Shown here piece after piece: positions 1-12,376 of a DNA stretch of 64,000 nucleotides. Source of the DNA: Solen grandis (lineage: Eukaryota; Mollusca; Bivalvia; Adapedonta; Solenidae); contig CM037794.1 of the NCBI GenBank assembly GCA_021229015.1, positions 43,171,126 through 43,235,125 on the forward strand, written 5' to 3'. Made by a program: the position numbers and the translations under genes. Each line of letters opens with the position of its first letter. Position 1 is the first letter of the stretch. The notes beneath the pieces are model-generated. The model was not told where the DNA came from. It worked only from the letters and a program-made list of their open reading frames with translations, and searched no databases.

Positions 1-411
1 AATGAGGCTTTTAAATATTCTACTTAGATTTGCACTAGTGACCTACTTTTTGACCCCATGTGACCCATTTTCCAACTCATCAGAGATTTTTATGTAGACA
101 AACATTCTGACCAATTCCATTAAGGTTGGGCCAAAAATTCCATTAAGGTTGGGCCAAAAATGTGGCCTCTAATGTGATCATAAGGTTTTTCTAAGATTTG
201 AACTGGTGATCCAATTTTTGACCCCACATGACCCAATTTAAACTCATCCAAGATATCATGTAGACAAACATCCTGACCAGTTTTCATGAAGATTGGGCCA
301 AAACTGTGGCCTCTAGAGTGTTGACAAGCAATTGTTGACAGTGGAAAACACATGACGGTCAAAAGTCGGTAACAAAAGCTCATCCTGAGCACAAATGCTC
401 AGGTGAGCTAA
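1..411 (+). mobile_element. 3' part of a pearl/HINE-like (Helentron-type) element
   Basis: The element is cut by the window edge, so its 5' end is not visible. Two ~166 bp units are seen, marked by the word GTAGACAAACAT at about 94 and 260, each followed by a GATTGGGCC/GGTTGGGCC motif. A ~23 bp internal duplication lies at 114-160. The right end, 374-411, folds as a hairpin (AGCTCATCCTGAGCA ... TGCTCAGGTGAGCT) followed by AA, the same terminus as the elements ending at 3064, 14620 and 27057. It has no coding capacity. Family assignment rests on architecture and on general knowledge of bivalve pearl elements. Confidence 0.6.
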
Positions 412-586
412 ACAAAAGACCAACTGTTGATCACATTATATTCCAGAATAGCCATTGGCTAATCTGATGACTTGATTTGCATATTTCTGTAAGCATTGGA
501 AAGGTCAATGAAAGGCGCAATAGGGGAAGGATGGGAAGGGTGAAGGTAGTTGTTAGGGGTGGGGGTTGGATGTAAGAAATACTGAC

Positions 587-771
587 CGGGAGGTGGCACC
601 AGCTACGCCCAGATCCTGAGGGGACTGAACTCACTGCAGGTGTCGTCCACATTCTGTACCCTCATTACACACGACGCCCGAAACTACCACAGTCACACAT
701 CTGGCCGCCTGCACTGCTACAGCCCCTACAGTGTCCTGGTCTGCTCTGGAAATATACAAAACAGTCCATAA
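587..771. other. GC-rich exon-like block, strand unresolved
   Basis: About 185 bp of clearly higher G+C than its surroundings. Plus strand: open from 586 to a TAA at 769-771 (61 codons, no Met start); the peptide includes SYAQILRGLNSLQ and HCYSPYSVLVCSG, with no convincing acceptor upstream. Minus strand: a good acceptor (TTTTGTATATTTCCAG, exon from 745) and two possible donors (GTGAGT after 635, GTCAGT after 587). One minus frame is open for about 37 codons to a TGA beside the first donor; another has an ATG at about 652. Splice signals favour the minus strand, frame length the plus strand. No protein family was recognised. Confidence 0.3.
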
Positions 772-1490
772 ACCAATCAATCAATCAATCATATACAGCA
801 CAGATCCACCATGACACTGCATTTTGGATTTGATCAATCAATCAATAATAAATCATGCAGATCCATCAGTATGCTGTAATAGGGGTCCAAGCAATCATCA
901 TTTGATCAATAAATCATAATTATATAGTGCAAATCCACCATGACCTGTCTTTTGGATCTGATCAATCAACCTGATCCATCAATCTACACTAAATCCCCAA
1001 GAACCATTAGTATGCTGAAATAGGTGTCCCATCCATCCATCCATACTAAACATACATGCTTTAATCATGCAGACTCTTTAATACAGTATAATACTGTATT
1101 TGGGGTCAAAACACAGATATCACATAATATTGGACACTCTGTCTCCATAATTATATAAAATTATATAACAACAATTAACAAATTAGGATTTAAGATCATG
1201 GTATAATTGAGCTCTACAGGCATTAGCATATAATTGACACATTATAATAGATTTGCATGGTGATAATTGAAAAGAGGGCAGTGAGAGATTTACCCATTAC
1301 CTCATGAATATTTATGAACAAATGTAGGACATGATGATTAATAATTAACTGGACTTTAAATGGAATATGAAAAACTGGATCTGAGCTTCAATGTTAGGTA
1401 TGAGAAAACAAAGGAGACCCTGGTCTGACCTACTGGTCTGGTCTACTTTGTTTGCCATGGAAGCAAGACATTTCCATATAAGGGGTAATT
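772..1490. other. Non-coding AT-rich DNA with AATC and CCAT microsatellites
   Basis: Short imperfect AATC runs lie around 774-790, 833-845 and 960-985, and a CCATCCATCCAT run at 1030-1043. The phrase 'AGATCCACCATGAC' and variants recur near 803 and 933, suggesting a degraded ~130 bp duplication. No gene is visible. Confidence 0.6.
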
Positions 1491-1663
1491 CAGGCCTTTT
1501 TTTCAGATGTTGGGGAAAGGCCCTTCATATCACATGTAGGGGAAAATATTGCCTTTTTTTTTCATTTGGGCAAGAAAAATCCTGGGGTAAGATGCAAATT
1601 TGGGGAAAAGTGCATGAATTCAAAGAATTTTTCAGAGGGGAAAGTGCCTAGGAAAGACCCCTG
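1491..1663. mobile_element. Possible small hAT-like MITE
   Basis: Starts CAGGCCTTTTTTTCAG and ends AAAGACCCCTG, giving short imperfect terminal inverted repeats (CAGG...CTTT). The interior has several GGGGAAA words on one strand. No clear 8 bp target-site duplication flanks it, so family and exact ends are uncertain. The open frames across it are composition artefacts. Confidence 0.35.
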
Positions 1664-1726
1664 ATAAAGAAGGAAGAAAATCCCTGGGTATAGGGTTGAA
1701 ATGGAGAGCAGTAAACATTTAAAAAA

Positions 1727-3064
1727 ACAAGAGGCCCATGATGGCCCTAAATCACTCACCTGAGATAAATAGGTTGACCCAAGGAACATCTGTACCAATT
1801 TATTTTAAAATCTGGCCAGTAGTTTTGAAGAAGATGATTTTTAAAGTTTTCATATTTTTTTTCTTTTTGTTGCCATGCCAACCAGAGTTCTATATGGATC
1901 AAGTTTATTTTAGGAACTTTTGTGAAGGTTGACCCAAGGATCATTCCTGCCAAATTTAATCAAATTCTGTCCAGTGGTTTCAGAGGAAATGTTGATTAAA
2001 GTTTTCCCTATATACATATAAGGCAAATAAGCCCCGCCCCTGGCGGCCATGTTTTTTACGGATCGGAAATTTTTTAGCAACTTTGGTAGAGGCTGACCCA
2101 AGAAACATCTGTACCAATTTATTTTAAAATCTGGCCAGTAGTTTTGAAGAAGATGATTTTTAAAGTTTTCATATTTTTTTTCTTTTTGTTGCCATGGCAA
2201 CCAGAGTTCTACATGGATCAAGTTTATTTTAGCAACTTTTGTGAAGGTTGACCCAAGGATCATCCCTGCCAAGTTTAATCTAAATCTGTCCAGTGGTTTC
2301 AGAGGAGATGTTGTTTAAAGGTTTCTCTATATACATATAAGGCAAATAAGCCCCGCCCCTGGCGGCCATGTTTTTTTACGGATCGGAATAATTTTACCAA
2401 CTTTGGTAGAGGTTTGCCCAAGGAACATCTGTACCAATTTATTTTAAAATCTGGCCAGTAGTTTTGAAGAAGATGATTTTTAAAGTTTTTTTGTTTTTTT
2501 TTGTTGCCATGGCAACCAGAGTTCTACATGGATCAAGTTTATTTTAGCAACTTTTGTGAAGGTTGACCCAAGGATCATCCCTGCCAAGTTTAATCAAATT
2601 CTGTCAAGTGGTTTCAAAGGAGATGTTGTTTAAAGGTTTCTCTATATACATATAAGGCAAATAAGCCCCGCCCCTGGCGGCCATGTTTTTTTACGGATCA
2701 GAATAATTTTAGCAACTTTGGTAGAGGTTGACCCAAGGAACATCTGTACCAAATTATTTTGAAATCTGGCCAGTAGTTTTGAAGGAGATGATTTTTAAAG
2801 TTTTCAAATTATTTTTCTTTTTGTTGCCATGGCAACCAGAGTTCTTCATGGATCAACTTTATTTTAGCAACTTTTGTAGAGCCTTACCCAAGGAACATTC
2901 CTGCCAAGTTTCATTAAATTCTGTCCAGCAGTTTCAGAGGAGTTGTCGTTTAAAGAAAATTGTTGACGACGGACGACTGACGACGGACGACGCACGACGA
3001 CGGACGCCGGACGAAGGGCGATCACAAAAGCTCACCTTGAGCACTTTGTGCTCAGGTGAGCTAA
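1727..3064 (+). mobile_element. Complete pearl/HINE-like element with ~317 bp tandem units
   Basis: The left end reads ACAAGAGGCCCATGATGGCC, containing a palindrome, and is followed by the subterminal word CTCACCTGAG (about 1757-1766). The interior holds four head-to-tail units anchored at AAG(G/A)AACATC 1781, 2100, 2420 and 2735 (periods 319, 320, 315), the last truncated. Each full unit carries GCCCCGCCCCTGGCGGCCAT. After the array comes a CGACGGACG microsatellite (about 2964-3018). The right end, 3029-3064, forms a hairpin AGCTCACCTTGAGCA/TGCTCAGGTGAGCT. The subterminal inverted word, 3' hairpin, tandem core and 3' microsatellite match non-autonomous Helentron-type (HINE) and bivalve pearl elements. 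No Rep/helicase coding is present. Confidence 0.75.
1781..2955 (+). repeat. Tandem array, ~317 bp monomer, about 3.7 copies
   Basis: This is the internal array of the element at 1727-3064. Monomers are roughly 90% alike by eye. Differences lie mainly in poly-T length near 1853-1868, 2172-2187 and 2488-2502, and in a few substitutions. Apparent open frames on both strands here (up to 120 codons) repeat with the monomer and are not genes. Confidence 0.85.
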
Positions 3065-3817
3065 AAAAAAGGGTTCAGGATGTCAAGCCAGAGGTTAACA
3101 GGATGAGTTTTCTAGTGGTCACAAGCCTGAGTTCTGTAGTTGAGGAACTCCAGTTTTGTAGTAACCAAAGGTGTAATCAATCTTTCAATGAACAGAAGCC
3201 GAAATAACTATATCTGCAAGCTTCTGAATGATCCAGACTTCCTCTCCTGCTACACATGTGCCTGTGAAGGACGGAACATCACCGAGTGATTTAATATCAC
3301 GGCAGATGAGTACCTCATGTATTGATTTAAATTAACTGCCACATCTATGGTGAACAAATTCCCTGGCAGATGCAGATTGTTACTTGGAATGCAGCGCCAT
3401 AGCTGCGTTATTCGGATAATTCACTCAGTAATTGTGAAATTAATGCATTACCATGACGACTGTATTCCACTAAGGCTATTAACCCAAAGAAGATTTATTG
3501 CACTTTTGCAGAAATTTATTTCCTGTGTTTTTGATTCACAATGCTGATGCACTCTCTGCAAGTTGAATAACTAGGTTAGCCATGCAGCACGGAGTAGATG
3601 TACTTTTCCACTGCAGTATAAACACACTTAAGCATACAGAGCTCTTTACATAACTTCACATATGGGACACCTCGCCCATCTTCAAATGCATAACTTCACT
3701 GTGATGTGACACGGATAGATAACCGAGGTAACAAGCATCCTACAACCTACCTACATTTATGCACAAGTGATTATATTGTATATGCATTAAAGTCAGTGGA
3801 GATATCGTAATGCATTG
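3065..3817. other. Unique DNA with a short exon-like patch
   Basis: Mostly non-repetitive. Around 3188-3289 a plus-strand frame codes 33 residues from an ATG to TGA, including DPDFLSCYTCACEG. On the minus strand a good acceptor (TTCCGTCCTTCACAG) sits inside the same patch. Neither reading is supported by a complete exon model. The rest shows nothing recognisable. Confidence 0.35.
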
Positions 3818-4063
3818 TTAACCCTTTCCCTCTCTATATATAGACTCATTTTGACGCACTCAATAGGTACCACATAAAGCCTGATCTACAGAAAACCACA
3901 GTTAAACTTTACCAAATTTAATTATAAAGTCCTCATTTTCAGACCACTGAGGAGCAGCGAACAGCATAAAACCTGATCAGCCTGCGAGTTACTCGCAGGC
4001 TGATCTGGTTTTATGTTGTTCGCATAGGTCTTTTCATGGTTTCCTCTATGAGGTAAAGGGTAA
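3818..4063 (+). mobile_element. TTAA-flanked hairpin MITE, copy 1
   Basis: Begins TTAA-CCCTTTCCCTC and ends GAGGTAAAGGG-TAAA. About 245 bp, non-coding. A central 67-nt inverted repeat (3957-4023) has 33-nt arms starting GCGAACAGCATAAAACC around a 1-nt loop; the right arm has one extra change (GTTGTTCGC for GCTGTTCGC). TTAA flanks and a CCCT terminus are typical of piggyBac-type elements, so it is called a piggyBac-like MITE. Confidence 0.8.
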
Positions 4064-7000
4064 ATCTTCATGTACCTAAATCTTATTCATCCTCTCGAAA
4101 TGAAACCAAATCTGACCTTATTATTCAATACCTACACTAGCTACAGCATTAAGAACAACATTCAGACCAAGTCAAACAAGTATAATCCTAGATCAACCTG
4201 CAAATCAGTTTGTCTGATCTTACATACCTATTTTGCCTCTGATCATAATTATGTATGAAATGTTTAACCTGCAGGCCAAAAAAGCTGATTTATCGGACAA
4301 AGTAAACATGCACCTACCATTATAAACCATTTCATAAAAATGTCATCAATTCTCTTTATGATAAACCAGCTTCAATAAACAGAATAAACTCTATAAAATA
4401 TGACAAGAGGAAAATTAAACTCTGTGGAGAAGACATCAGTCTTCACCTGTTTCACCTTTAAACAAGGTTCAGTTTTGAAGTGACTGCCAGCTAATTACAG
4501 GTGGAGGATGACTCCCAAGTGCAAAAAGTGGATTCACAGGCTTGTCTTTTATATGATACATATGTTTAGTTGTTGACAATGCTGATCCATTTCTGTGTCT
4601 TGGTACTCACAATTAGATCATAATTCTCATACCTTTATGCCGCAATATATTTTCAAACTTTTCAATGCGATCATAAAAACACCATCCCTCATTCTCATAA
4701 CAATGCACAACTCTCCATAAACTATTTTTGTATGCGCGTTATAGGTCACAACGACACTAGAGGGCTTGAGGTATAAGTAAAGGTACATAAATTATGTCAC
4801 AGTTTCTCTTGATGATTAATTAACCTAAATTAGCATTTTTTACTGCGCTGCCCTTCCATACACGTGAATAATTCAAAAGTAAGATTTGAAATATACATGC
4901 CTTTAAGAACAACATAATCTTGTGTAGATAAAAACAATTCTCATTATCACAAACCGTCACCTGAATTTACCTGTATCTTAACTGACCTTGATCTTATCCT
5001 CCCACATCAGTGACATATCAGGAGTAGAAGAAGAAGTAGTAGTGTAGTAGAAATTTTTATATCCTAAGCAAAAATTAAAAAATCCTTTGGGTATTGGCAT
5101 TAATATTATAAACTTTAAAAAATTACTCTTGAAAAAAAAAAATCAACACAACTTCTAGTTTAAAAAAATATTAAAGAAAAAAAAATAAACTGAAAATATA
5201 CCAAGATTTGGTGTATAATGTTATGACTTGTCCGTTCACAATTTTTGAAGTATAAAGAAGGCTTTACCTTTGTAAATGGTATCCATCGGAGCATGTCACA
5301 TTCAGAGTTAACAGTTTATTAATGCTCCCATATTCAAAGGGATGTCTTACATTCACACAGTATGTACAAGTCATACATTCACTGAACGTGCACTTAACTC
5401 GGTCAACAGAGTGATCTCTTTCAAAGTACACTCCTCCACATCAAATCCATAACACTTTTCAATTAAAATTTTCTGAGCATTTGCTCTAACATGCACACAA
5501 AAAAAAACTGATAAGAAAAACCATACATCTAATCTATCATCTAGTTTACTTTACATGCAGTTGGCAAGGATCCAAAAACGTTTTCAACGAATCCATTCAT
5601 GTTTGCCATGAAATATCAGCTGCAGTTAATCTAAATATCTACAAAAGTGTATGCATATTCTATTGCACTATGAATCAGAAGTGACAATCCACGCAGCACT
5701 TTTTCCATTCAAAAATCTATGAAAAGAACACCACAGATTTTCTAATCATGTTCACAGTGCTATTAATGTCAGTATAAAAACACATTGCTTCCTGGAATGC
5801 ATGAAACACGCATTATTCCCCTCACTTGACTCTGGTAATCTTGCATACCCCTGATTGTCATGGTAACACCAAGCGCATCCACGCCAGTGCATGCACGAGA
5901 ATCCAATTACAGGCATGTGCAGATTGGAAAACTAGGTCAATGTACTGTTATCCACAGTAGCTTCATGAATATCTGACCGGGCATGCACACTGTGCAAAGT
6001 AATGACCTGTTTTTCCTCCACCATTATCATCATGATAAAAAAATCAACCTCGTTAAGCAGAAATACAGCTCCTTGTAACGTGACCAGTGCTGCAGATTCT
6101 AATCTTTTAAAATAATCATCTTACGCAAAGCCTTGCTGAAAAGCAGATACTGTAATTAGATCATGCAATGTTGTTTTTTTTACTCCAATGCACCATTTCT
6201 CGTATTACTGAAATCTAGTATTTGGATTAGTACGATGTGGGCTTAATTTCAAAATGGTGATTTGTCTTAATTAGATTATGCCATAATCACGGTACAAATT
6301 ATGCCTTTCAAAGTTGGATTTCGTGCGAGAATGAAATTACATCCAGAGCATTCCGTAAATTAAATCTGAAATGAAGCTGAATTAGAAAAAGAAAATTGCA
6401 TTTGAACTAAACTCAATCAATGATTGGTTGATGTGGCAATTCAGAGTATTTGCAAGGCTTTGCAAATAAGCTGCTTAAATTAGGCATATTCTGAATTTGG
6501 AATTATTCAGCCATGTTACATGGAACTTCCAATTGAATAAAATATTTCAAAACACTGTTTAGATTTGGGATTAAATTTTGAAGTGAAAAAAGATGGTGAC
6601 AAGATGTATTTTGGATAAAAAATCAAAGTATATTAGATAGATGATATTTTTTTTTTAAGCAAATGACTTGTTTATCTTTCATTGAGCTAATTTCATAATA
6701 ACAGATTTGGAGCGTACCTTGAGCACATGTAAATGGCATTCTATCCAGTAACACTGCCTTGTATCTGCCTATCAACTCGGACTTGCTCAAGGTAAACGTT
6801 TATGCATCACATCCCATCATATCCTCAAATGAATAGATCATGCATCACCCCCACCGAACACTCGATAAAACTACGGCTCACCGCACAATCCTTGACAATC
6901 AATTGAATTTCTCTCTCACGTGGCATACTATATTGGAACAATAACGGCTCATTCATCAAATATTAACCATACTAATTGTTCTGCAATCTTCCCATGTGAT

Positions 7001-7865
7001 TTTTTTTGTATGTTGCTGTTCTACAACTGACAGTACAAGTGTCCTTGACCCTCTTTTCAAATTTTTCATCTGTGTTGAAACTGTCAAGCTAACGGGGAAC
7101 CACCATTATTAATTAATGAGATTCATGCAGAAAAAAAATGAGCTCTTACTGCTTTTGGTCACGGAGTGTAGCTCACGACTAAATTTCCCAGGATTCCTTC
7201 TCCAAAAGGATGTAAATCATATTTTTTTCACATGATTCCGTCTCTGTTTTTTTTTTTTTTTTTTTTCTTTTTTTGTCAGAAAGATTGTCAATGTTTTAAT
7301 GATATCAAGAAAGCAATTTTGAATACACAAACAATCGAAATAAACAGGTTCTTGTGTGTTTCATGATTGCTTACCAACCGTGGCAAGATATGCAACAGTT
7401 TTTATTCATATCTTCATTGTTACTGACAAGTACAGTTTTATCGTTCATCTACGTCATAAAATATTCACTATTTTTCAAAGACGCCATTAGTCATATACCT
7501 CATTAAGTTGGAAATTATACATCAAAACACCATCTTGGCACCAGAAATCATTTAACTTTATGAGATCTGCGGGTTTTTTTCAGGAATGAATAAGTAATCG
7601 TTTACCTTCCACTGATTTTTTTAATCTTAATTTCTGTGTCACTGAAAATGTAATTATCACTATGGGTGACTTGGACAAGACAGGGTGTAATAAGCATGCA
7701 CTTTTACAACCAAGCAATATTTTTTGAGTCAAATGCAGCTATTTATCAGCAGTAGATCCATTACAACACACTCCATTATAACAAAGGTTGTTCTACAGCG
7801 GACCCCAATTCTATTTTTCTTTATTGATTTTATTGACAAAAAATGCCATGTTAAAAGGTTTTAAG
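4064..7865. other. Long AT-rich stretch without recognised genes
   Basis: Contains a fragment of the tRNA-SINE core (CAGCTAATTACAGGTGGAGG, 4488-4507), a degraded AGAAGAAGTAGTAGT patch at 5028-5050, a poly-T tract at 7242-7266 and many short A runs. Around 7758-7800 a CCATTATAACA-type word resembles the array near 28.8 kb. Open frames stay below about 65 codons and no splice-bounded exon was seen. Confidence 0.6.
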
Positions 7866-8335
7866 GTGGTAAAAAAAAATGTGGTATTCAGAGTTGGACT
7901 GCAAATTTAGTGCTCAATGTGGTTCAAAATGTGGTATTGGACCTCAAATTTAGTGCTAAATAGGAGCTGCACTGTACGGTGAATTTAGTGCTATGTGACA
8001 TGTGGTCCAATATAAAACAATATGTAGAGTTGGACCCCAAATTTAGTGCTGTGAAATGTGGTCAAATATAACACAATATGTAGAGTTGGACCCCAAATTT
8101 AGTACTATGTGGTCCAATATAACACAATATGTAAAGTTGGACCCCAAATTTAGTACTATGTGTAGCTTGGTCCAATATAATGCAATATGTAGAGTTGGAC
8201 CCCAAATTTAGTGCTATGTGAAATGTGGTCCAATATAATGCAATATGTAGAGCTGGACCCCAAATTTAGTGCTATGTGAAATGTGGTCCAATATAACACA
8301 ATATGAAGAGTTGGACCCAAAGTTAGCCCTATAAT
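7866..8335 (+). repeat. Minisatellite, ~55 bp monomer, about 8 copies
   Basis: The core is TTGGACCCCAAATTTAGT followed by GTGCTATGTGAAATGTGGTC and CAATATAACACAATATGTAG. Copies lie near 7895, 7938, 8031, 8088, 8140, 8195, 8250 and 8308; spacing runs from about 43 to 58 bp because of small indels. Left-hand copies are the most diverged. It has no coding potential. Confidence 0.85.
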
Positions 8336-11300
8336 GGAGCTTAATTGTAATGGCTATGCTTGCATTTTGGAAATATTGAAAATAAATTTGCATTGTTCAA
8401 TAAAACCATCTATCCTTCAATCCACATGGTCATCATGTTAGTTGTTTTAGTTACACCATTATGGATGTCTCGGTCTAAAAGCCAGTTTTTAATGGGGATG
8501 CTGTAGATTAAATTATTACATTCAGAACAATTATTATTTTCAAACTATGGTCAACCTTGCATACATTTCAGCCAAGGCTTGACACAGAAACCAAACTTTA
8601 AAGAATGATGCCAAAGGCCGACACCCCCAATATAGCATCCTGGAGAACTCTGTACACATGACTATCAGTTCTTTGATTACTTTTTCAATTAAACATTACT
8701 TCATTCTGTTCTTTTTTTTAATTTGCCTTGATAAAGACAGATTATTTACCATGACAACAAATGAACCCCCTACCCAAGGCCCCTGCCTGTATGTTGATTA
8801 CAAGATTGCAAAGTGCCATGCCCATCTCACCAGCCCTTCACCATGGCAACACTGGCCATAAGGGGTAGAGTTAAGGTCCTCTTTTCCCATGGGAACATAA
8901 AAAACATCAATACTTTTTTTTTAAGCTTGAATAAACGAAGAGAGCCCAGTGCTTAAGTAACAGATCCAGCAGAAGAGAGGCATGGAAGTCATTGATTTTA
9001 TGTATATCTATCAAGTTTTCTTCCCTATCCTGCCTAACTGACATGGAATTCCACATACTGAGATGTAGATGTCAATAGAAGACTCCCCAAATGCTGCTCT
9101 AGTCTCAAAAAATGAAACTATTTCGGTCCATTTGCCAACAGGGAAGCTTTCGCTTGACAGGCTGTGATGTGGTTCATTATGATAAATGTCCTATACGGGA
9201 CGGAGTTCAAGCCAAAAAGCCAAACGCTGGTCGTCTCCAAAGAGACTATGAAATAACCACTGCTACATAGTTGTAAAAAGCATACATTTATACACGCACA
9301 AACTAGATCAAATTTTTATAATGCATCATCACCTGCAAGCATTTGCTTACAATGTTCAAGCAATTTATCTTCCTTAACAAGATTGTAGACAAACAGCTAA
9401 ATAAGATATACCAACTTCTAACACAAAATGAAATGACCTTGACCCAAATAATGCAGGTTACTGTTACAAATTTTTAAGATTCCATTTAAATTTCCGTTTC
9501 TTAAAAGATGCATTCCCATGTGTGTGAAAATTCGATCCTCATTAACTGCAAGTGTTCTACAATTATGTATAGTAATTGTGATAAATGAATCATACTTTAC
9601 AAATCCCAGGATTCTCAGAACACTTAATTTAATGCCTTTAATCTGCATGGTGCTGTGTACAAAAAGTAACCATGAGTGCACTACGTAGAGCAAGTGTCTT
9701 CCAACATAAGAAGAAGCTTCATCATGCACTTCTCATGGTCTATGTTTTTGAGATGTCGTCAGGACTTTTTATTTGATAAACATGAGTTCCCTTACTTAAG
9801 ATTTTTAGAAAAAAAAATTGAACATGTTTATGTTTCTTACATCCAACTCCTTAACAAGAGCATGGACAAAGCTGCATCAGCGCATATACAGACATGTATG
9901 ACGAAATTTCTACAGCACTCTGGCTCAGCACAAACTTGTATCCCGTATAAGTTGTTTTTCTCAACAGAGCAACCTTATTTCCATATTTTGCTCACAAGCA
10001 TTTTTAAAACCATTGATCCTCCTTTTTAATGTAAAGGGCCATCGGCTCTGCTGATGTACAGGAACCAGGGTAGACCATGTCAATCTGTTTGTATTCAGAC
10101 TCCTGAGGGACTGATCCCCCTCCAACTCCATCAGAAATATTAACTTAAGTCAGAATTTCTTGTCCTATAACATTCACGTTCACCATCAACAATGAAATTT
10201 TGTCAACGTTTTGTCCTATCACTAGTCCTTGTTCATCAGGACTAAGGTTAAATCTTCAATGAGTCATATGATATATATGAAAGGGCATTGGTTGTACTTT
10301 GGTGAACATAAGTTTTCTCCAGAAACATTTCTTCAACAGAATGTCTTTGTGGGAATAAAACCCTCCCTGAAATAGATGAAAATTAGTGTCCTACAGAAAA
10401 TAATGATTTCACGTCATCAGAAACTTATCTGTCAACATATTAATAAAGATCTGAAAATTCATATCATCGGGCTTTTCCTGGTGTTCAAAATAACTTGTCA
10501 ACTGATCAATATCATTCCTGCCTTGTCCATGATCATCCATCAATAATTACCAATTCTAGCAGAAAAGTCTTCATTTCTGTAATATTCCTGACAGGTGTTT
10601 TCATGTGCGCCATTTTTGGCTTCTCCCCATCTATCCATAAATTGTTAATATGTTTTAGTCACACGACATGCTTCCACTCCGCGGACAATCAGACGTATCT
10701 ATCAGTTTTACTTGTCACTGGAAGGAAATTAAATTCCTCTTTTCCTTTCGTCTCCGAAAATTTCAAATAATAAATCTTTACGATTTTTACAAATTAGTCT
10801 AGACCATTCGATTAGTCGTTTTTGTGAAAATACTTTAAATTAATGAAAGCTTCAATGGATACACTACTGTTTAGAGGGAAGGAAAGACTTTGCACTAATT
10901 TTGTTTGAAACCATCATTGCAGGTAATTTAAAGTCTGGTCTAAGGGGAATGAAAACAGAGAAAGAACATTGTACTTATTTATCTTTATTCCCCCCCCCCC
11001 CCACCCACACACACTCAAAAGAAATCTAGAGAGATACCAAACAAACCTCCTCACTGAAGAACAATTAGGAGCTACAACTCTGCTGAGAAAAATTCCACAA
11101 ATTACCTAAATGATTGGAAAATAAAATTCCTTCATCGGAATCCACTTCATCCAATCCCACAATTATAATAGCCATTTTATGCCATAAAGAACAGCTGTAA
11201 TTCCCGATCAGACTGTACATAGTTCTCAAGCTTAACAGTTCTGTTATGTTACTTATCTCAAATTTAAACTTTAAAAATAATCTGACAGAAAATTTTATCA

Positions 11301-11600
11301 CTTAAGAAATCCTTTACATGGCACTAATGGTATTTCTCATTGTTTCTTACATTGGAAGACACTTGAGTACTCAGAGAAATCCCACATGTAAGAACAGGAG
11401 ATCCTATACACTTTCACATAGTTGCTGGATAATCCTAGGCTCAAACCTGGGTAAAGCAAGGTGTTAACTACTACCAGCCAGATGCAGTATACAACCTGCT
11501 CAGTGTGAGCTCATGATATTGCATATTAGAGATTTTTACTTATGTCAAAGGTTAAAGCTACTAGGTAACTAGGGGTTTGTTTTCTTTTATTGTACTGGCT
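8336..11600. other. AT-rich unique DNA
   Basis: No repeat family was identified apart from a poly-C run at 10991-11002 followed by CACCCACACACAC. A possible small exon at 8751-8861 is listed separately. Two overlapping opposite-strand open frames of 103 and 117 codons near 9418-10029 start at non-ATG codons and show no codon bias. At 11400-11480 a TAGGCTCAAACCTGGG patch resembles an inverted tRNA box B. Confidence 0.5.
8751..8861 (+). CDS. Possible short coding exon or small ORF (36 aa)
   Basis: The ATG sits in a good context (TTTACCATGACA) ten bases after a strong acceptor-like signal: a long T-rich tract ending GATAAAGACAG at 8740. The frame runs MTTNEPPTQGPCLYVDYKI and ends with TAA at 8859-8861. 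A weak donor-like GGG|GTAGAG follows the stop. Local G+C is higher than the surroundings. No domain or family was recognised, and 36 codons is well within chance, so this is only a candidate. Confidence 0.15.
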   Translation: MTTNEPPTQGPCLYVDYKIAKCHAHLTSPSPWQHWP

Positions 11601-11621
11601 AGAAATCATTTTCTCAGGGAG

Positions 11622-12020
11622 CACAAGTTCATGTCCTGAAAAATATATTCATGAAGTTTCAAGTATGTAGTACAAATACTTTAAAAGTTACATGCGTCAC
11701 AAGCATTAAATTCCATATTTTTCAAAAAACAAAGGCCCATAACTCTGTCAATTAGTAAAAATACCCAGTGCAAGTTCATGTCCTGAATAATATATTCATG
11801 AAGTATCAAGTTTTAGTACAAATACTTCAAAGTTACATGCGTCATAAGCATTAATTCCATATTTTTAAAAAACAAAGGCCCATAACTCTGTCAACTTCAG
11901 CTAAAATACCCAGATGCGCAAGTTCATTTCCTGAATAATATATCCATTAAGTATCAAGTCTGTTGTAAAAATACTTTTGGAGTTATCCGTGTCACAAAGT
12001 TTCTGGACGAATGGTCTAAG
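11622..12020 (+). repeat. 148 bp tandem array, about 2.7 copies
   Basis: Units start at GCAAGTTCATG(T/T)CCTG near 11622, 11770 and 11918 (148 bp each). Each holds AATATATTCATGAAGT(A/T)TCAAG, GTTACATGCGTCA and AAACAAAGGCCCATAACTCTG. The GGCCCATAACTC word and a GAAGTTTCAAG word also occur in the ~160 bp monomers at 23.6-27.0 kb, so this looks like the core of another pearl/HINE-like element that has lost both ends. Confidence 0.8.
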
Positions 12021-12376
12021 GCAAATCTATAATCTATATGCACCCACCCCCCATTTTTGGTTGGGGCATAACAAACACTACTGGGTTACCACAGAGTCTT
12101 AATTCATTTACCTTCTCATTTCAAATCTGAAATATATTTTTGCTTTGCCCTAAGGATAGGTTATGCACTTTTCTAGATTGTTTCATATGCAGGCAAGAAC
12201 TCGGTCAAGCAGAGAGAAATGTCAAACTTAAGAGAGAAACAAAAGCTCATACCCATGCAAATCATTATTATTACATTTTGCCACATATAACCTCATGTTT
12301 TGGTTCAATGTGGACTATAATTTCAGACAATTCAAGCAATTAATACGCAGAGTCATTCAGTCACATGTTCACTGAC

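Noticed and set aside
1756..2272. Minus-strand frames of 65 and 120 codons sharing the peptide MAGMILGSTFTKV
   Set aside because: They repeat with the ~317 bp monomer of a HINE-like element; identical peptides at two sites reflect tandem duplication, not a gene.
9418..10029. Opposite-strand frames of 103 and 117 codons near 9.4-10.0 kb
   Set aside because: They overlap at one end, the plus frame starts at GTG, and neither shows codon bias, splice signals or known motifs.
11622..12020. CRISPR-like regularly spaced repeats
   Set aside because: The whole 148 bp unit repeats, with no unique spacers; the DNA is eukaryotic.
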